Shown here: piece by piece, positions 19,281 to 27,676 of the stretch
Layout: each line of letters starts with the position of its first letter
Numbering within the stretch: position 1 is the stretch's first letter
Assembly (NCBI GenBank): GCA_029027985.1
Contig: CP119076.1
Location: 682,001 to 746,000, forward strand
Direction of reading: 5' to 3'
Source: Klebsiella aerogenes
Lineage (GTDB): Bacteria > Pseudomonadota > Gammaproteobacteria > Enterobacterales > Enterobacteriaceae
Length of the DNA stretch: 64,000 nucleotides
Notes under the pieces: model-generated
What the model was told of the DNA's origin: nothing
What the model saw: the letters and a program-made list of their open reading frames with translations, nothing else
Databases searched by the model: none
Position numbers and translations under genes: made by a program

Positions 19281-19883
19281 ATGCATCCGGCGATTCGTAA
19301 AACGTTAGTCACAACGGAAACGTTGTATGTCGATGGTGGTAAAGCGGCTGCAAAACCGCTGGTGATGATTGCCGCCGCGGCGGTGATCCGCAACCCGTGG
19401 GCAGGGCTGGGCTATGTCGACGACCTCGCCCCGCAAATCCGTGAATTCGCGCCGATCCTTGGCGAGCTACTTACCGGCCTGATTCTGCAGGAAGCCGGCG
19501 GCGGTGAAAAAGTCGAAGCGTTTGGGAAAAGCGCGATCGTCGGTCTTGATGGCGAGCTGGAGCATGCCTCGGCGCTTATCCATACGCTGCATTTTGGCAA
19601 CCACTACCGTAGCGCGGTACAGAGCAAGAGCTACCTGGCATTTAACAACACTCGTGGTCCGGCTAATTCACCGGTGCTGATCCCGATGATGAACAAGAAC
19701 GACGAAGGCAGCCGCGAACACTATCTGACGATGCAGTTCAACATCAGCGATGCGCCGCGTTATGACGAAATCGTTATTGCGCTGGGTGCGGCGCTGGGCG
19801 GACGCCCGCATCACCGTATTGGTAACCGTTACTCCGACCTGAAAGAGTTAGGCCATGATGCGCAAAACCCAGCAGCTGTCTGA
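19281..19883 (+). CDS. AA_synth (DUF1185) family protein
   Basis: The 200-aa protein belongs to the family named amino acid synthesis (PF06684 type), recognised from AIRKTLVTTETLYVDGG, AAAVIRNPWAGLGYVDDL and the C-terminal HHRIGNRYSDLKELG. Such proteins have a chorismate-mutase-like or ring-hydrolase-like fold and no settled reaction. GAGGAGAGGCT precedes the ATG. It is the first gene of an operon with two overlaps downstream, so a catabolic step on a ring-opening intermediate is more likely than synthesis. The catalytic residues are unknown. Confidence 0.82.
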   Translation: MHPAIRKTLVTTETLYVDGGKAAAKPLVMIAAAAVIRNPWAGLGYVDDLAPQIREFAPILGELLTGLILQEAGGGEKVEAFGKSAIVGLDGELEHASALIHTLHFGNHYRSAVQSKSYLAFNNTRGPANSPVLIPMMNKNDEGSREHYLTMQFNISDAPRYDEIVIALGAALGGRPHHRIGNRYSDLKELGHDAQNPAAV

Positions 19884-20700
19884 TCGTCAGATGCGGGTCA
19901 GCTATCTGGAGGCTGGCGAAGGCGAGCCGCTGGTGCTGATCCACGGCGTCGGTATGAATGCGGCGTCCTGGTATCCGCAAATTGAGGCGCTGAGCCGCCA
20001 TTTCCGGGTAATTGCCGTCGATATGCCGGGACATGGCAATAGCGAGGCTTTCCATCATCCGGCGACCTTAACGGACTACGTGGCCTGGTTGAATGATTTT
20101 CTGCGTACCCAGCCCGAGCGTTGTTTTGCGGTCGCGGGTCACTCGATGGGGGCGCTTATCGCCTCAGGTTTGGCCATTGACCATCCGCAGCGGGTGAGCC
20201 ATGCGGTGGTGATGAGTGGCGTGTTTCGCCGCAGCGAGCAGGCGCGTCGCGCCGTGCTGCAGCGGGCCCGCGAACTGGCGGACGGCGAGGCGCAGTTGGA
20301 TTCCCCGTTGGCGCGCTGGTTTAGCAACGACGCCGGGGAAGCCATCCTGCGTGAACAGGTAGGCGGCTGGCTGGCGGAGGTGAATGTGCAAGGCTACGCC
20401 GCTGCATATCAGGCCTTTGCCAGCGGCGATCGGGTCTATGCCGATCGCTGGCGGGAGATCCGCTGCCCGGTACTGGTGTTGACCGGTGAACTGGATGCCA
20501 ACTCCAGCCCGCAAATGGCGCAGGAGATGGCGGCGGCGGCGCCGCTGGGTCAGGCGGTCATTATCGACGGCGCCCGGCATATGGTCAGTCTGACCGATGC
20601 CCTGCGCGTCAACCATGAATTGCTGAGCTTCTTGCAGTGCGGCTCGGCGCGACAGAGCAACAATGCCGATATGGCGGGACTCTCTCATGCAAACAGATAA
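19855..20700 (+). CDS. Alpha/beta hydrolase, TgnD-like candidate
   Basis: The 281-aa hydrolase overlaps the preceding gene by 29 bp. It has the oxyanion motif IHGVGMNAASW, the nucleophile elbow GHSMGA (Ser near residue 97), Asp in TGELDANSS and His in GARHMVSL. In the A. baylyi trigonelline pathway an alpha/beta hydrolase of this size (TgnD) cleaves the N-methylformamido-methylene succinate intermediate; gene company here makes an equivalent role likely. It could instead act on another enamide or lactone. Overlaps on both sides indicate translational coupling. Confidence 0.83.
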   Translation: MMRKTQQLSDRQMRVSYLEAGEGEPLVLIHGVGMNAASWYPQIEALSRHFRVIAVDMPGHGNSEAFHHPATLTDYVAWLNDFLRTQPERCFAVAGHSMGALIASGLAIDHPQRVSHAVVMSGVFRRSEQARRAVLQRARELADGEAQLDSPLARWFSNDAGEAILREQVGGWLAEVNVQGYAAAYQAFASGDRVYADRWREIRCPVLVLTGELDANSSPQMAQEMAAAAPLGQAVIIDGARHMVSLTDALRVNHELLSFLQCGSARQSNNADMAGLSHANR

Positions 20701-21613
20701 ACGTAGACAACTCCGCGACGCTTTTGGCGCGTTTATGACCGGCGTCACCGTCGTCACCAGCCGTGATAAAAACGGCGAGCCGATTGGCTTTACCGCCAAC
20801 TCTTTCTCTTCGGTATCGCTGGATCCAGCGTTGCTGTTGGTCAGCATCGATAAACGTTCGGCCAACTTCAGCAACTTCACCGAGTGCGCCTATTTCGCGG
20901 TCAATATTCTGGCGGAACAGCAGAAAGAAACCTCCAACATCTTCGCCCAGAAAGTTGAGGACCGCTTCAGTCTGATTGACTGGCGCGCCAGTGAAAACGG
21001 CACGCCGCTGATCGATGACAGTTCCGCATGGTTCGACTGCGCGCTGCATCAGGTCATCGACGCCGGCGATCACGCGATTTTGCTGGGCAGGGTTGAAGGT
21101 TTTGATTCCGTCGGCACCGCGGGGCTGGGCTACTATCGCGGGGCCTATTTCACGCCGTATCACAATGCCGAAGCGTTGATTAATCGCTTAAGCGTTGAAG
21201 TGAGCGCATTGATTGAGTTCAACGGTCAGGCGGTGATGGTGCCACACGGTGAGAGCTATCGCTTGCCGACTCGCAGCGTGGCGAAAGGCAGCGTCGACGA
21301 CACGCTGAAGGCGTTAATGGCGGAGTTGGGGATTAACGCCAGCCCGGGCTTTGTTTATTCGGTTTATGAAGATCGTCAGAACAATAAACAGCATATCGTG
21401 TTGCTGTGCGCGCTGCCGACCGAGTCGGAAAGCGAGCGGCCGGTTCTACAGCACGCGCAATGGTACGACCTGGAAAAACTGTCGGCGCTACCGATTGGCG
21501 ATTCGGCGCTGAAATCCTTGATGAACCGTTTTGTGCGTGAAAGTGCCGTCGGCAATTACAGTATTTACTACGGTGATGAACTGAGCGGGTCAATCAAGCA
21601 ATTCGCTAGCTGA
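20687..21613 (+). CDS. Flavin reductase with C-terminal Nudix-like domain (TgnA-like candidate)
   Basis: The 308-aa protein starts at ATG 20687 inside the end of the hydrolase gene (14-bp overlap). Residues 1-160 are an HpaC/RutF-type flavin reductase (FGAFMTGVTVVTS, GFTANSFSSVSLDPALLLVSI, AYFAVNIL, GYYRGAYF). Residues 165-308 look like a Nudix fold (ALIEFNGQAVMVPHG, YRLPTRSVAKGSVDDTLKAL) whose Nudix box has lost the REUXEE residues. It would supply reduced flavin to the next gene's monooxygenase. The tail may sense a nucleotide such as FAD, NAD or ADP-ribose. Confidence 0.82.
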   Translation: MQTDKRRQLRDAFGAFMTGVTVVTSRDKNGEPIGFTANSFSSVSLDPALLLVSIDKRSANFSNFTECAYFAVNILAEQQKETSNIFAQKVEDRFSLIDWRASENGTPLIDDSSAWFDCALHQVIDAGDHAILLGRVEGFDSVGTAGLGYYRGAYFTPYHNAEALINRLSVEVSALIEFNGQAVMVPHGESYRLPTRSVAKGSVDDTLKALMAELGINASPGFVYSVYEDRQNNKQHIVLLCALPTESESERPVLQHAQWYDLEKLSALPIGDSALKSLMNRFVRESAVGNYSIYYGDELSGSIKQFAS

Positions 21614-21632
21614 ATGTATACTGGAGCCCCAA

Positions 21633-22670
21633 ATGAAACTGTCTCTCTTTATTCATATGGAACGTATCTCGCCGGATGAGCCGCAGGATAAGCTCTACAA
21701 CGAGATGATGGCGCTGTGCGAAATGGCCGATGAAGCCGGGATGCACGCGATCTGGACCGGTGAGCATCATGGGATGAATTTTACCATTGCGCCGAACCCG
21801 TTTATTAATCTCGCCGATTTAGCCAACCGTACCAGCCGGGTGCGTCTGGGCACTGGCACCATCATTGCCCCGTTTAACCACCCGCTGCGGCTGGCTGGTG
21901 AGGCGGCCATGACCGATATCATCACCGGCGGTCGCCTGGAGTTGGGCATCGCGCGCGGAGCATACAACTACGAATACCAGCGTTTGATGCCTGGTCTGGA
22001 TGCCTGGGAAGCCGGGCAGCGGATGCGCGAACTGGTGCCTGCCGTGAAAAAATTGTGGGAAGGGGATTACGCGCACCAGGGAGAATACTGGCAATTCCCG
22101 TCATCGACCTCATCGCCGCAGCCCAAGCAGCAGCCGCATCCGCCGATCTGGATTGCCGCTCGGGATCCGAATAGTCATGAGTTTGCGGTCAGTAACGGCT
22201 GCAACGTGCAGGTGACGCCGCTGCATCAGGGCGAAGAAGAGATCGTCCGCCTGGCGGAATGTTTCCACGAAACCCGCCAGCGCCTGGCGCCGGAGAAACC
22301 GCTGAAAATTATGCTGCTGCAGCACGGCTTCGTCGCGGAAGATGAGCAGGACGCGCAGCAGGCCGCCGAAGAGCTTAACCGTTTTTATAACTATTTCGGC
22401 GCCTGGTTTAAGAATGAGCGTCCAGTAAGTCAGGGGCTAATTCAGCCGCTCAGCGACGAAGAGATTGCCGCCAATACCTATTATTCCGCTGCCGCCATGC
22501 GTAAAAATCTCGCCATCGGTACGCCGAATGAAATCATCACCCGGCTGAAAAAATATGAAGCGCTGGGCTATGACGAGTTTGCGTTATGGATTGATAGCGG
22601 CATGACGTTTGAGCGGAAAAAGGCGTCACTGACCCGTTTTATTCAGCAAGTTATGCCCGAATTTCGTTAA
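21633..22670 (+). CDS. LLM-class flavin-dependent monooxygenase (TgnB-like candidate)
   Basis: The 345-aa protein is a bacterial luciferase-like TIM barrel (MKLSLFIHMERI, WTGEHHGMNFTIAPNP, RLGTGTIIAPFNHPLRLAGEA, GRLELGIARGAYNYEY, KPLKIMLL). These enzymes use reduced FMN from a partner reductase, encoded 19 bp upstream, to oxygenate their substrate. The pair plus downstream aldehyde dehydrogenase and upstream hydrolase parallels trigonelline or pyridine ring opening. Substrate specificity cannot be read from the sequence. Confidence 0.87.
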   Translation: MKLSLFIHMERISPDEPQDKLYNEMMALCEMADEAGMHAIWTGEHHGMNFTIAPNPFINLADLANRTSRVRLGTGTIIAPFNHPLRLAGEAAMTDIITGGRLELGIARGAYNYEYQRLMPGLDAWEAGQRMRELVPAVKKLWEGDYAHQGEYWQFPSSTSSPQPKQQPHPPIWIAARDPNSHEFAVSNGCNVQVTPLHQGEEEIVRLAECFHETRQRLAPEKPLKIMLLQHGFVAEDEQDAQQAAEELNRFYNYFGAWFKNERPVSQGLIQPLSDEEIAANTYYSAAAMRKNLAIGTPNEIITRLKKYEALGYDEFALWIDSGMTFERKKASLTRFIQQVMPEFR

Positions 22671-22681
22671 CAGGTGCCGAG

Positions 22682-24148
22682 ATGGAATCGTTCGATCTTT
22701 ATATAGACGGTATGTTTGAGCGCGGCGCGGCGCGCTTTTCATCGCTTAACCCGGCGACCGCCCAGCCGTGGGCGGAAATTGCCGAAGCGCGGGGCGAGGA
22801 AGTGGATCGCGCCGTTGCCGCCGCCAGGCGGGCGTTTTACGATCCGGTCTGGCGCGGGCTAACCGCCAGCGCTCGCGGCAAGCTGCTGTTGAAGCTTGCC
22901 GAGCTGGTTGAGCAAAACGCCGCTGAACTGGCGCGGCTTGAAACGCTGGACACCGGGAAAATTATTCGCGAAACGCAATCGCAGATTGCCTATGTGGCTG
23001 AGTATTATCGCTATTACGCTGGTCTTGCCGATAAACTGGAAGGCCGTACGCTGGCGATTGATAAGGCGGATACCGAAACCTGGACCCGGCGTGAACCGGT
23101 TGGCGTCGTGGCCGCGATTATTCCGTGGAACAGCCAGCTCTTTTTATCGGCGGTGAAAATCGGTCCGGCACTGGCGGCGGGCTGTACTCTGGTTGTCAAA
23201 GCGGCAGAAAGCGCCCCCGCGCCGTTGCTGGCTTTTGCACGATTGATTGCTGACGCCGGTTTCCCGGCGGGCGTCTGTAACGTGATTACCGGTTTCGCCG
23301 AGGCGTGCGGGACGCGGTTAACCACCCATCCAGATGTTGACCATATCGCGTTTACCGGCGGCCCTGAGACCGCGCGGCATATTGTGCGCAACAGCGCGGA
23401 AAACCTCAGCAAAACCACCCTTGAGCTGGGCGGTAAGTCGCCCTTTATCGTCTTTGAGGATGCGGATTTGGACAGCGCCGCCAACGCGCAGGTTGCGGCG
23501 ATATTTGCCGCCTCCGGGCAGAGTTGCGTCGCCGGTTCGCGCCTGCTGGTAGCGGAAAGCGTCAAAGAGCAGTTGCTGGAGAAATTGGTCGAGCGCGTCA
23601 AACGGATTGTCATCGGCAGCCCGGACGACATGACGACGCAATTTGGCCCGCTGTGTACGCAACGCCAGAAGACGCTCATCGAGCAGGTCGTCAACCGCTC
23701 TCTGGAGCAGGGCGCCCGGCTGGTGATCGGCCATGACGCCATTGACTCCCCTGGCTATTACTATCCGCCGACGATCCTCGATTGTTCCGCCGCGCCGCAG
23801 GCGGAAAGCGTGGTGCGCGAGCTTTTCGGCCCGGTGCTTTCCGTCGTGACCTTCCGTGATGAAGCGGAAGCCATACGGCTGGCGAATGCTACCGATTACG
23901 GACTGGCGGCTGGCGTCTTTACGCGCAATCTGGCCCGCGCCCACCGTGCGACCCGCGATCTCCGCTGCGGGATCGTCTGGATAAACACGTATCGCATGGT
24001 ATCGCCGCTGGCACCCTTCGGCGGATACGGTCTTTCCGGCCATGGACGGGAAGGCGGAATGGAAGCGGCGCTGGAGTTCACTACCACCAAAACGGTGTGG
24101 CTGCGTACCAGCGATGAGCCGATCGACGATCCCTTTATCATGCGCTGA
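22682..24148 (+). CDS. Aldehyde dehydrogenase (TgnC-like candidate)
   Basis: The 488-aa NAD(P)-dependent aldehyde dehydrogenase has N150 in IIPWNSQ, K173 (VVKAAES), E248 in LELGGKSP and the nucleophile C282 in SGQSCVAGS. The start lies 11 bp after the monooxygenase gene. In the trigonelline pathway the ring-opened lactol is oxidised by an ALDH (TgnC) to a succinate derivative; this position fits that step. It is distinct from the PuuC-like ALDH at 27.7 kb. The cofactor-site sequence VVKAAES departs from the common KPSE motif. Confidence 0.9.
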   Translation: MESFDLYIDGMFERGAARFSSLNPATAQPWAEIAEARGEEVDRAVAAARRAFYDPVWRGLTASARGKLLLKLAELVEQNAAELARLETLDTGKIIRETQSQIAYVAEYYRYYAGLADKLEGRTLAIDKADTETWTRREPVGVVAAIIPWNSQLFLSAVKIGPALAAGCTLVVKAAESAPAPLLAFARLIADAGFPAGVCNVITGFAEACGTRLTTHPDVDHIAFTGGPETARHIVRNSAENLSKTTLELGGKSPFIVFEDADLDSAANAQVAAIFAASGQSCVAGSRLLVAESVKEQLLEKLVERVKRIVIGSPDDMTTQFGPLCTQRQKTLIEQVVNRSLEQGARLVIGHDAIDSPGYYYPPTILDCSAAPQAESVVRELFGPVLSVVTFRDEAEAIRLANATDYGLAAGVFTRNLARAHRATRDLRCGIVWINTYRMVSPLAPFGGYGLSGHGREGGMEAALEFTTTKTVWLRTSDEPIDDPFIMR

Positions 24149-24195
24149 AGCGACGTGTTTCTCTCCTCGCGCTATGGTCGGCGCGACGGTCGGTT

Positions 24196-24222
24196 GCGGT
24201 AACGCCAGCAGCGCGTTACCGC
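24196..24222. terminator. Hairpin between the ALDH and permease genes
   Basis: Ten-bp stem GCGGTAACGC/GCGTTACCGC with 7-nt loop, 47 bases after the ALDH stop and without a T-run. It may stabilise the upstream mRNA end or separate permease expression from the enzyme genes. Confidence 0.45.
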
Positions 24223-24351
24223 CACTGTCTTAACGGAATAACCCCAGCATGTATTCCCGGGAACCCTGCGTTCCCAGGGCTGGCTGTGCTCTTTTTTAGA
24301 CATTCGAACCCTACACATGAAAGAAAAAAATCCCCATTAACGGAGGATAAA

Positions 24352-25764
24352 ATGTCCCGAAACCACGTAATTGAAAATAAGACGGTGGACTACGTTCCGG
24401 CCAACGAACGCCACGGCCAGGCGCGCAGCCTCTTCACCTTATGGTTTTGTACCAATATCGCGCCGCTGGCGGTGGTGACCGGCGCGATATCCACGCAAAC
24501 GTTTCATCTTAATATTCTGTCGGCGATAAGCGCGATTATTGCCGGGCATATGTTTGGCGGGCTTTTTCTGGCGCTCACTTCCGCACAGGGGCCGCGAGTC
24601 GGCATCCCGCAAATGGTACAGAGCCGGGCGCAGTTCGGCCGCTACGGTTCGCTGCTGGTGGTCGCGTTCACCACCATGATTTATCTTGGCTTTTTTATCT
24701 CAAACGTGACGCTCTCCGGAAAAGTCATCAACAATGTCATACCGGCGATACCGGTGACCAGCGCGACGGTGATTGGCGCGATTGCCGCCACCTTGATTGG
24801 TGTGATTGGCTATCGCTTTATTCACCGCATTAATAAAATCGGCGCCTGGGTGATGGGCACGGCGCTGTTAGTGGGGTTGGTGATGATGCTCACGCAGCCT
24901 TTGCCGGCTGACTTCTGGCATCGAGGCTCATTCAGTCTCAACGGTTGGTTCGCAACGTTCTGTATCTGCGCCGTTTGGCAGATGAGTTTTTCACCTTATA
25001 CTTCTGATTATTCTCGCTATTTACCAGAAAATATCGGTGTGTTTAAACCGTTTATCTGCACCTGGGCGGGGGCCTGCTGCGGCACGATTCTGGCCTTTCT
25101 GGTGGGGGTTGCGGCGATTAACGTCGTCGGCGGCGAAGGGGATGCGATGGCGGCGGTGCGCCAGGCGACCGGAGTATTAGGGCCGATACTGATGGTGCTG
25201 TTTCTGCTCAACATTATTTGCCATAACTCGATGAATCTCTATGGGTCGGTTCTTTCGCTGATCACCGCTGTGCAGACTTTTCGCCCGCAGTGGCGGCCGG
25301 ATGCGCGGGTGCGGATGTTATTTTCTGCCGTGGTGCTAGTGGGGGGCGTGTTCGTCTCGGTAGCGGCGGCGGCCAATTTTGTCGCCTTCTTCCTGAATCT
25401 GATCTGGGCGTTAATTGGCGTCCTCATCCCGTGGTGCGTCATTAACCTGCTCGATTTTTACGTTATCAATAAGCAGCATTACGACATCGCCGCCATTTTT
25501 AGCGCCGACGGCGGGCGTTACGGGCTGGTAAATCGCCGTGCGCTGCTGGTTTACTTTGGCGGCGTACTGGTGCAGGTGCCGTTTGTTGAAAACGCCTTCT
25601 ATACCGGCCCGTGGGCGCACCTGATCCCCGGCGCCGATATTTCATGGATGATTAGCCTGGTGGTCACTAGCCTTGCGTATTTGCGTTTTCACCAACAGGG
25701 CGCCGCGGTGCAATATGGACAGGAAAAAGCCCGGATCACCGGCCTGATGGATAACGGCTCTTGA
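24352..25764 (+). CDS. NCS1-family (cytosine permease-like) transporter
   Basis: The 470-aa inner membrane protein has about 12 transmembrane helices. ATG 24352 follows CGGAGG; the extension to 24286 lacks family similarity. NCS1 landmarks are RSLFTLWFCTNIAPL, SAQGPRVGIPQMVQSRAQFG, FSPYTSDYSRYLP and PWCVINLLDFYVI. Family members import nucleobases, hydantoins, thiamine or related N-heterocycles with H+ or Na+. It closes cluster A and should bring in the substrate. Two paralogues lie at 34.7 and 39.6 kb. Confidence 0.9.
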   Translation: MSRNHVIENKTVDYVPANERHGQARSLFTLWFCTNIAPLAVVTGAISTQTFHLNILSAISAIIAGHMFGGLFLALTSAQGPRVGIPQMVQSRAQFGRYGSLLVVAFTTMIYLGFFISNVTLSGKVINNVIPAIPVTSATVIGAIAATLIGVIGYRFIHRINKIGAWVMGTALLVGLVMMLTQPLPADFWHRGSFSLNGWFATFCICAVWQMSFSPYTSDYSRYLPENIGVFKPFICTWAGACCGTILAFLVGVAAINVVGGEGDAMAAVRQATGVLGPILMVLFLLNIICHNSMNLYGSVLSLITAVQTFRPQWRPDARVRMLFSAVVLVGGVFVSVAAAANFVAFFLNLIWALIGVLIPWCVINLLDFYVINKQHYDIAAIFSADGGRYGLVNRRALLVYFGGVLVQVPFVENAFYTGPWAHLIPGADISWMISLVVTSLAYLRFHQQGAAVQYGQEKARITGLMDNGS

Positions 25765-25792
25765 CTAAAGGACGGGGCGAAAAGGCCCGCGC

Positions 25793-26128
25793 TTAGCGCT
25801 GCTGTTTTTCACTCATGAGCTGGCGGCAGCGCTGCTGGTCTTCGCCGATTGCCGCTTGCTCCTCTTCGCTAAGCTGCTGCCAGGTGCTGAGCATCTTGTC
25901 GCCCAGAGCGGAAATATAGTGGTTTTTGCGCAAGGCGTAATCGGCGTTGCCGCCCTCGACAATGTTTTCCATATCATGCAGAAACGCCTGCGGGTCGCGG
26001 TGATCAATGACGCAGAATACCGAGCGGTAATAGCTTTCTTCTTCTGCGGAGTAGTGCGGCGTCAGCCACCAGGCGATAGCGGCGGCCAGCGCCAGCAGCG
26101 GGAGAATAAAACGTAACGTCTTCAACAT
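25793..26128 (-). CDS. Membrane-anchored hypothetical protein, 111 aa
   Basis: The N-terminal segment LRFILPLLALAAAIAWWL (residues 5-22) is a transmembrane anchor or uncleaved signal. The rest is hydrophilic and probably periplasmic, with two cysteines (C39 in FCVID and C101 in QQRCRQLM) that could pair, and a predicted helical C-terminus rich in Glu and Gln. I recognise no family. It lies between the cluster A permease and the cluster B aminotransferase, convergent with the former and following the latter on the same strand after a terminator. Confidence 0.65.
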   Translation of the reverse strand: MLKTLRFILPLLALAAAIAWWLTPHYSAEEESYYRSVFCVIDHRDPQAFLHDMENIVEGGNADYALRKNHYISALGDKMLSTWQQLSEEEQAAIGEDQQRCRQLMSEKQQR

Positions 26129-26186
26129 GGGGCATTCAGTCAGGCAAATTGAGGGCGTAGTGTACCTGCTGACGGATGAGAATGTA

Positions 26187-26213
26187 AAAGCGGAGGCAGG
26201 GTGCCTCCGCTTT
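26187..26213. terminator. Bidirectional terminator
   Basis: Twelve-bp perfect stem AAAGCGGAGGCA/TGCCTCCGCTTT with a 3-nt loop lies 30 bases past the stop of the minus-strand aminotransferase gene; A and T tracts make it usable from either side. Confidence 0.8.
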
Positions 26214-26242
26214 GCGGTAATGAAAGACGCTATTTAATGATC

Positions 26243-27625
26243 CTACAGCAGGCCAATCTCTTTGGCGGTGCGGTCAACGGCGCGTTTGGTTTTCTCAATC
26301 AGCTCATCGAGTTCGCTATGTCCGGCAATCAGTGCCGGGGCCATGATCATGCGTCCCAGCGTCGAGCGAATAATCACCCCTTCTTCAAAACCGATGGTGC
26401 GGCAGCGCCAGGCCAGTTCGTTTTCGTTGGCAAAGCGTTTGCGGGTGGCTTTATCCTCAGCAAACTGCAAGGCGGCAACCAGCCCGGCGCCCTGAACTTC
26501 GCCAATCAGCGGATGGTTATCGAAGACTTCACGCAGCGTTTTTTGCAGGTATGGGCCGGTATCTGTACGTACCCGGGTCACGTGGTTTTCATCGCGTAAG
26601 GCTTTCAGGTTAGCGATCGCCACCGCTGCCGCTACCGGGTGGCCGGAGTAGGTCAGGCCGTGCGGGAAGACGCCGCCTTTTTCCACCAGCGCTTCGGCTA
26701 TGCGTTTGCTCAGCACCAGACCGCCCATCGGCACGTAGCCTGATGTCAGTCCTTTGGCAATCGACAGCGTATCCGGCTCGAAACCAAAGTGCTGATGCGC
26801 AAACCATTCACCGGTACGGCCAAAGCCGCCAATCACCTCATCGGCGCACAGCAGCACATCGTATTGGCGACAGATGCGTTGGATCTCCGGCCAGTAGCTT
26901 TCCGGTGGGAAGATCATGCCGCCCGCGCCCTGGAACGGCTCGGCGATAAAACCGGCGACGTTTTCCGCGCCCAGTTCAAGGATCTTCTCTTCCAACTGAC
27001 GAGCGCAGCGCAGGCCGAACTCCTGCGGAGTCAGGTTGCCGCCGTGCATATACCAGTAGGGTTCATCGATATGGGCGATATCTGGAATCATGCCGCCCAT
27101 TTCATGCATGAATTTCATACCGCCGAGCCCGGTCGCCGCCAGCGTGGAACCGTGATAACCGTTCCAACGGCCAATCATCACCTTTTTCTCCGGCTTGCCG
27201 AGGATCTGCCAGTAGCGGCGCACGGTACGAATCAGCACTTCGTTCGATTCCGAACCGGAGTTGGTATAGATAGCGTGGCTGTAGTGCGGCGGCAGCAGGC
27301 TGAACAGCAGTTCGGAAAGCTCGATCACCGCCGGATGGGTGGTGTGGAAGAACATGTTGTAATAGGGCAGTTTGGCGAACTGCGCTGCGGCGGCATCCGC
27401 CAGATCCTGACGGCTGTAGCCCAATTGGGTACACCACAGGCCGGACATCCCATCGAGATACTTATTGCCGTCGTTGTCCCACAGGTATAGCCCTTCGCCG
27501 CGTACCATGACGCGCGCCCCTTCGGCGTTCAGCGCTTTTTGATCCAGGAAGGCATGAATATGGTGAGCCGCATCTGAATGTTGGTAATCGGACGTCGAAC
27601 GGTTCTGATTGCTTGGATTAGTCAT
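26243..27625 (-). CDS. Class III omega-aminotransferase, SpuC-like
   Basis: The 460-aa PLP enzyme resembles putrescine-pyruvate transaminase SpuC of Pseudomonas: SGLWCTQLGY, YYNMFFHTTHP, IGRWNGYHGST, AEPFQGAGGM, D262 (ADEVIGGFGR) and Schiff-base K291 (IAKGLTSGYVPMGG). It would transfer the terminal amino group of a diamine or omega-amino acid to pyruvate, giving an aldehyde for the ALDH encoded 51 bp upstream on the same strand. CAGGAGAGACGAA precedes ATG 27625. The exact amine is unknown. Confidence 0.87.
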   Translation of the reverse strand: MTNPSNQNRSTSDYQHSDAAHHIHAFLDQKALNAEGARVMVRGEGLYLWDNDGNKYLDGMSGLWCTQLGYSRQDLADAAAAQFAKLPYYNMFFHTTHPAVIELSELLFSLLPPHYSHAIYTNSGSESNEVLIRTVRRYWQILGKPEKKVMIGRWNGYHGSTLAATGLGGMKFMHEMGGMIPDIAHIDEPYWYMHGGNLTPQEFGLRCARQLEEKILELGAENVAGFIAEPFQGAGGMIFPPESYWPEIQRICRQYDVLLCADEVIGGFGRTGEWFAHQHFGFEPDTLSIAKGLTSGYVPMGGLVLSKRIAEALVEKGGVFPHGLTYSGHPVAAAVAIANLKALRDENHVTRVRTDTGPYLQKTLREVFDNHPLIGEVQGAGLVAALQFAEDKATRKRFANENELAWRCRTIGFEEGVIIRSTLGRMIMAPALIAGHSELDELIEKTKRAVDRTAKEIGLL

Positions 27626-27676
27626 TTCGTCTCTCCTGTCTGCTGAAATGTAAAAAGTGACGCAGGCTGCGGCCCA

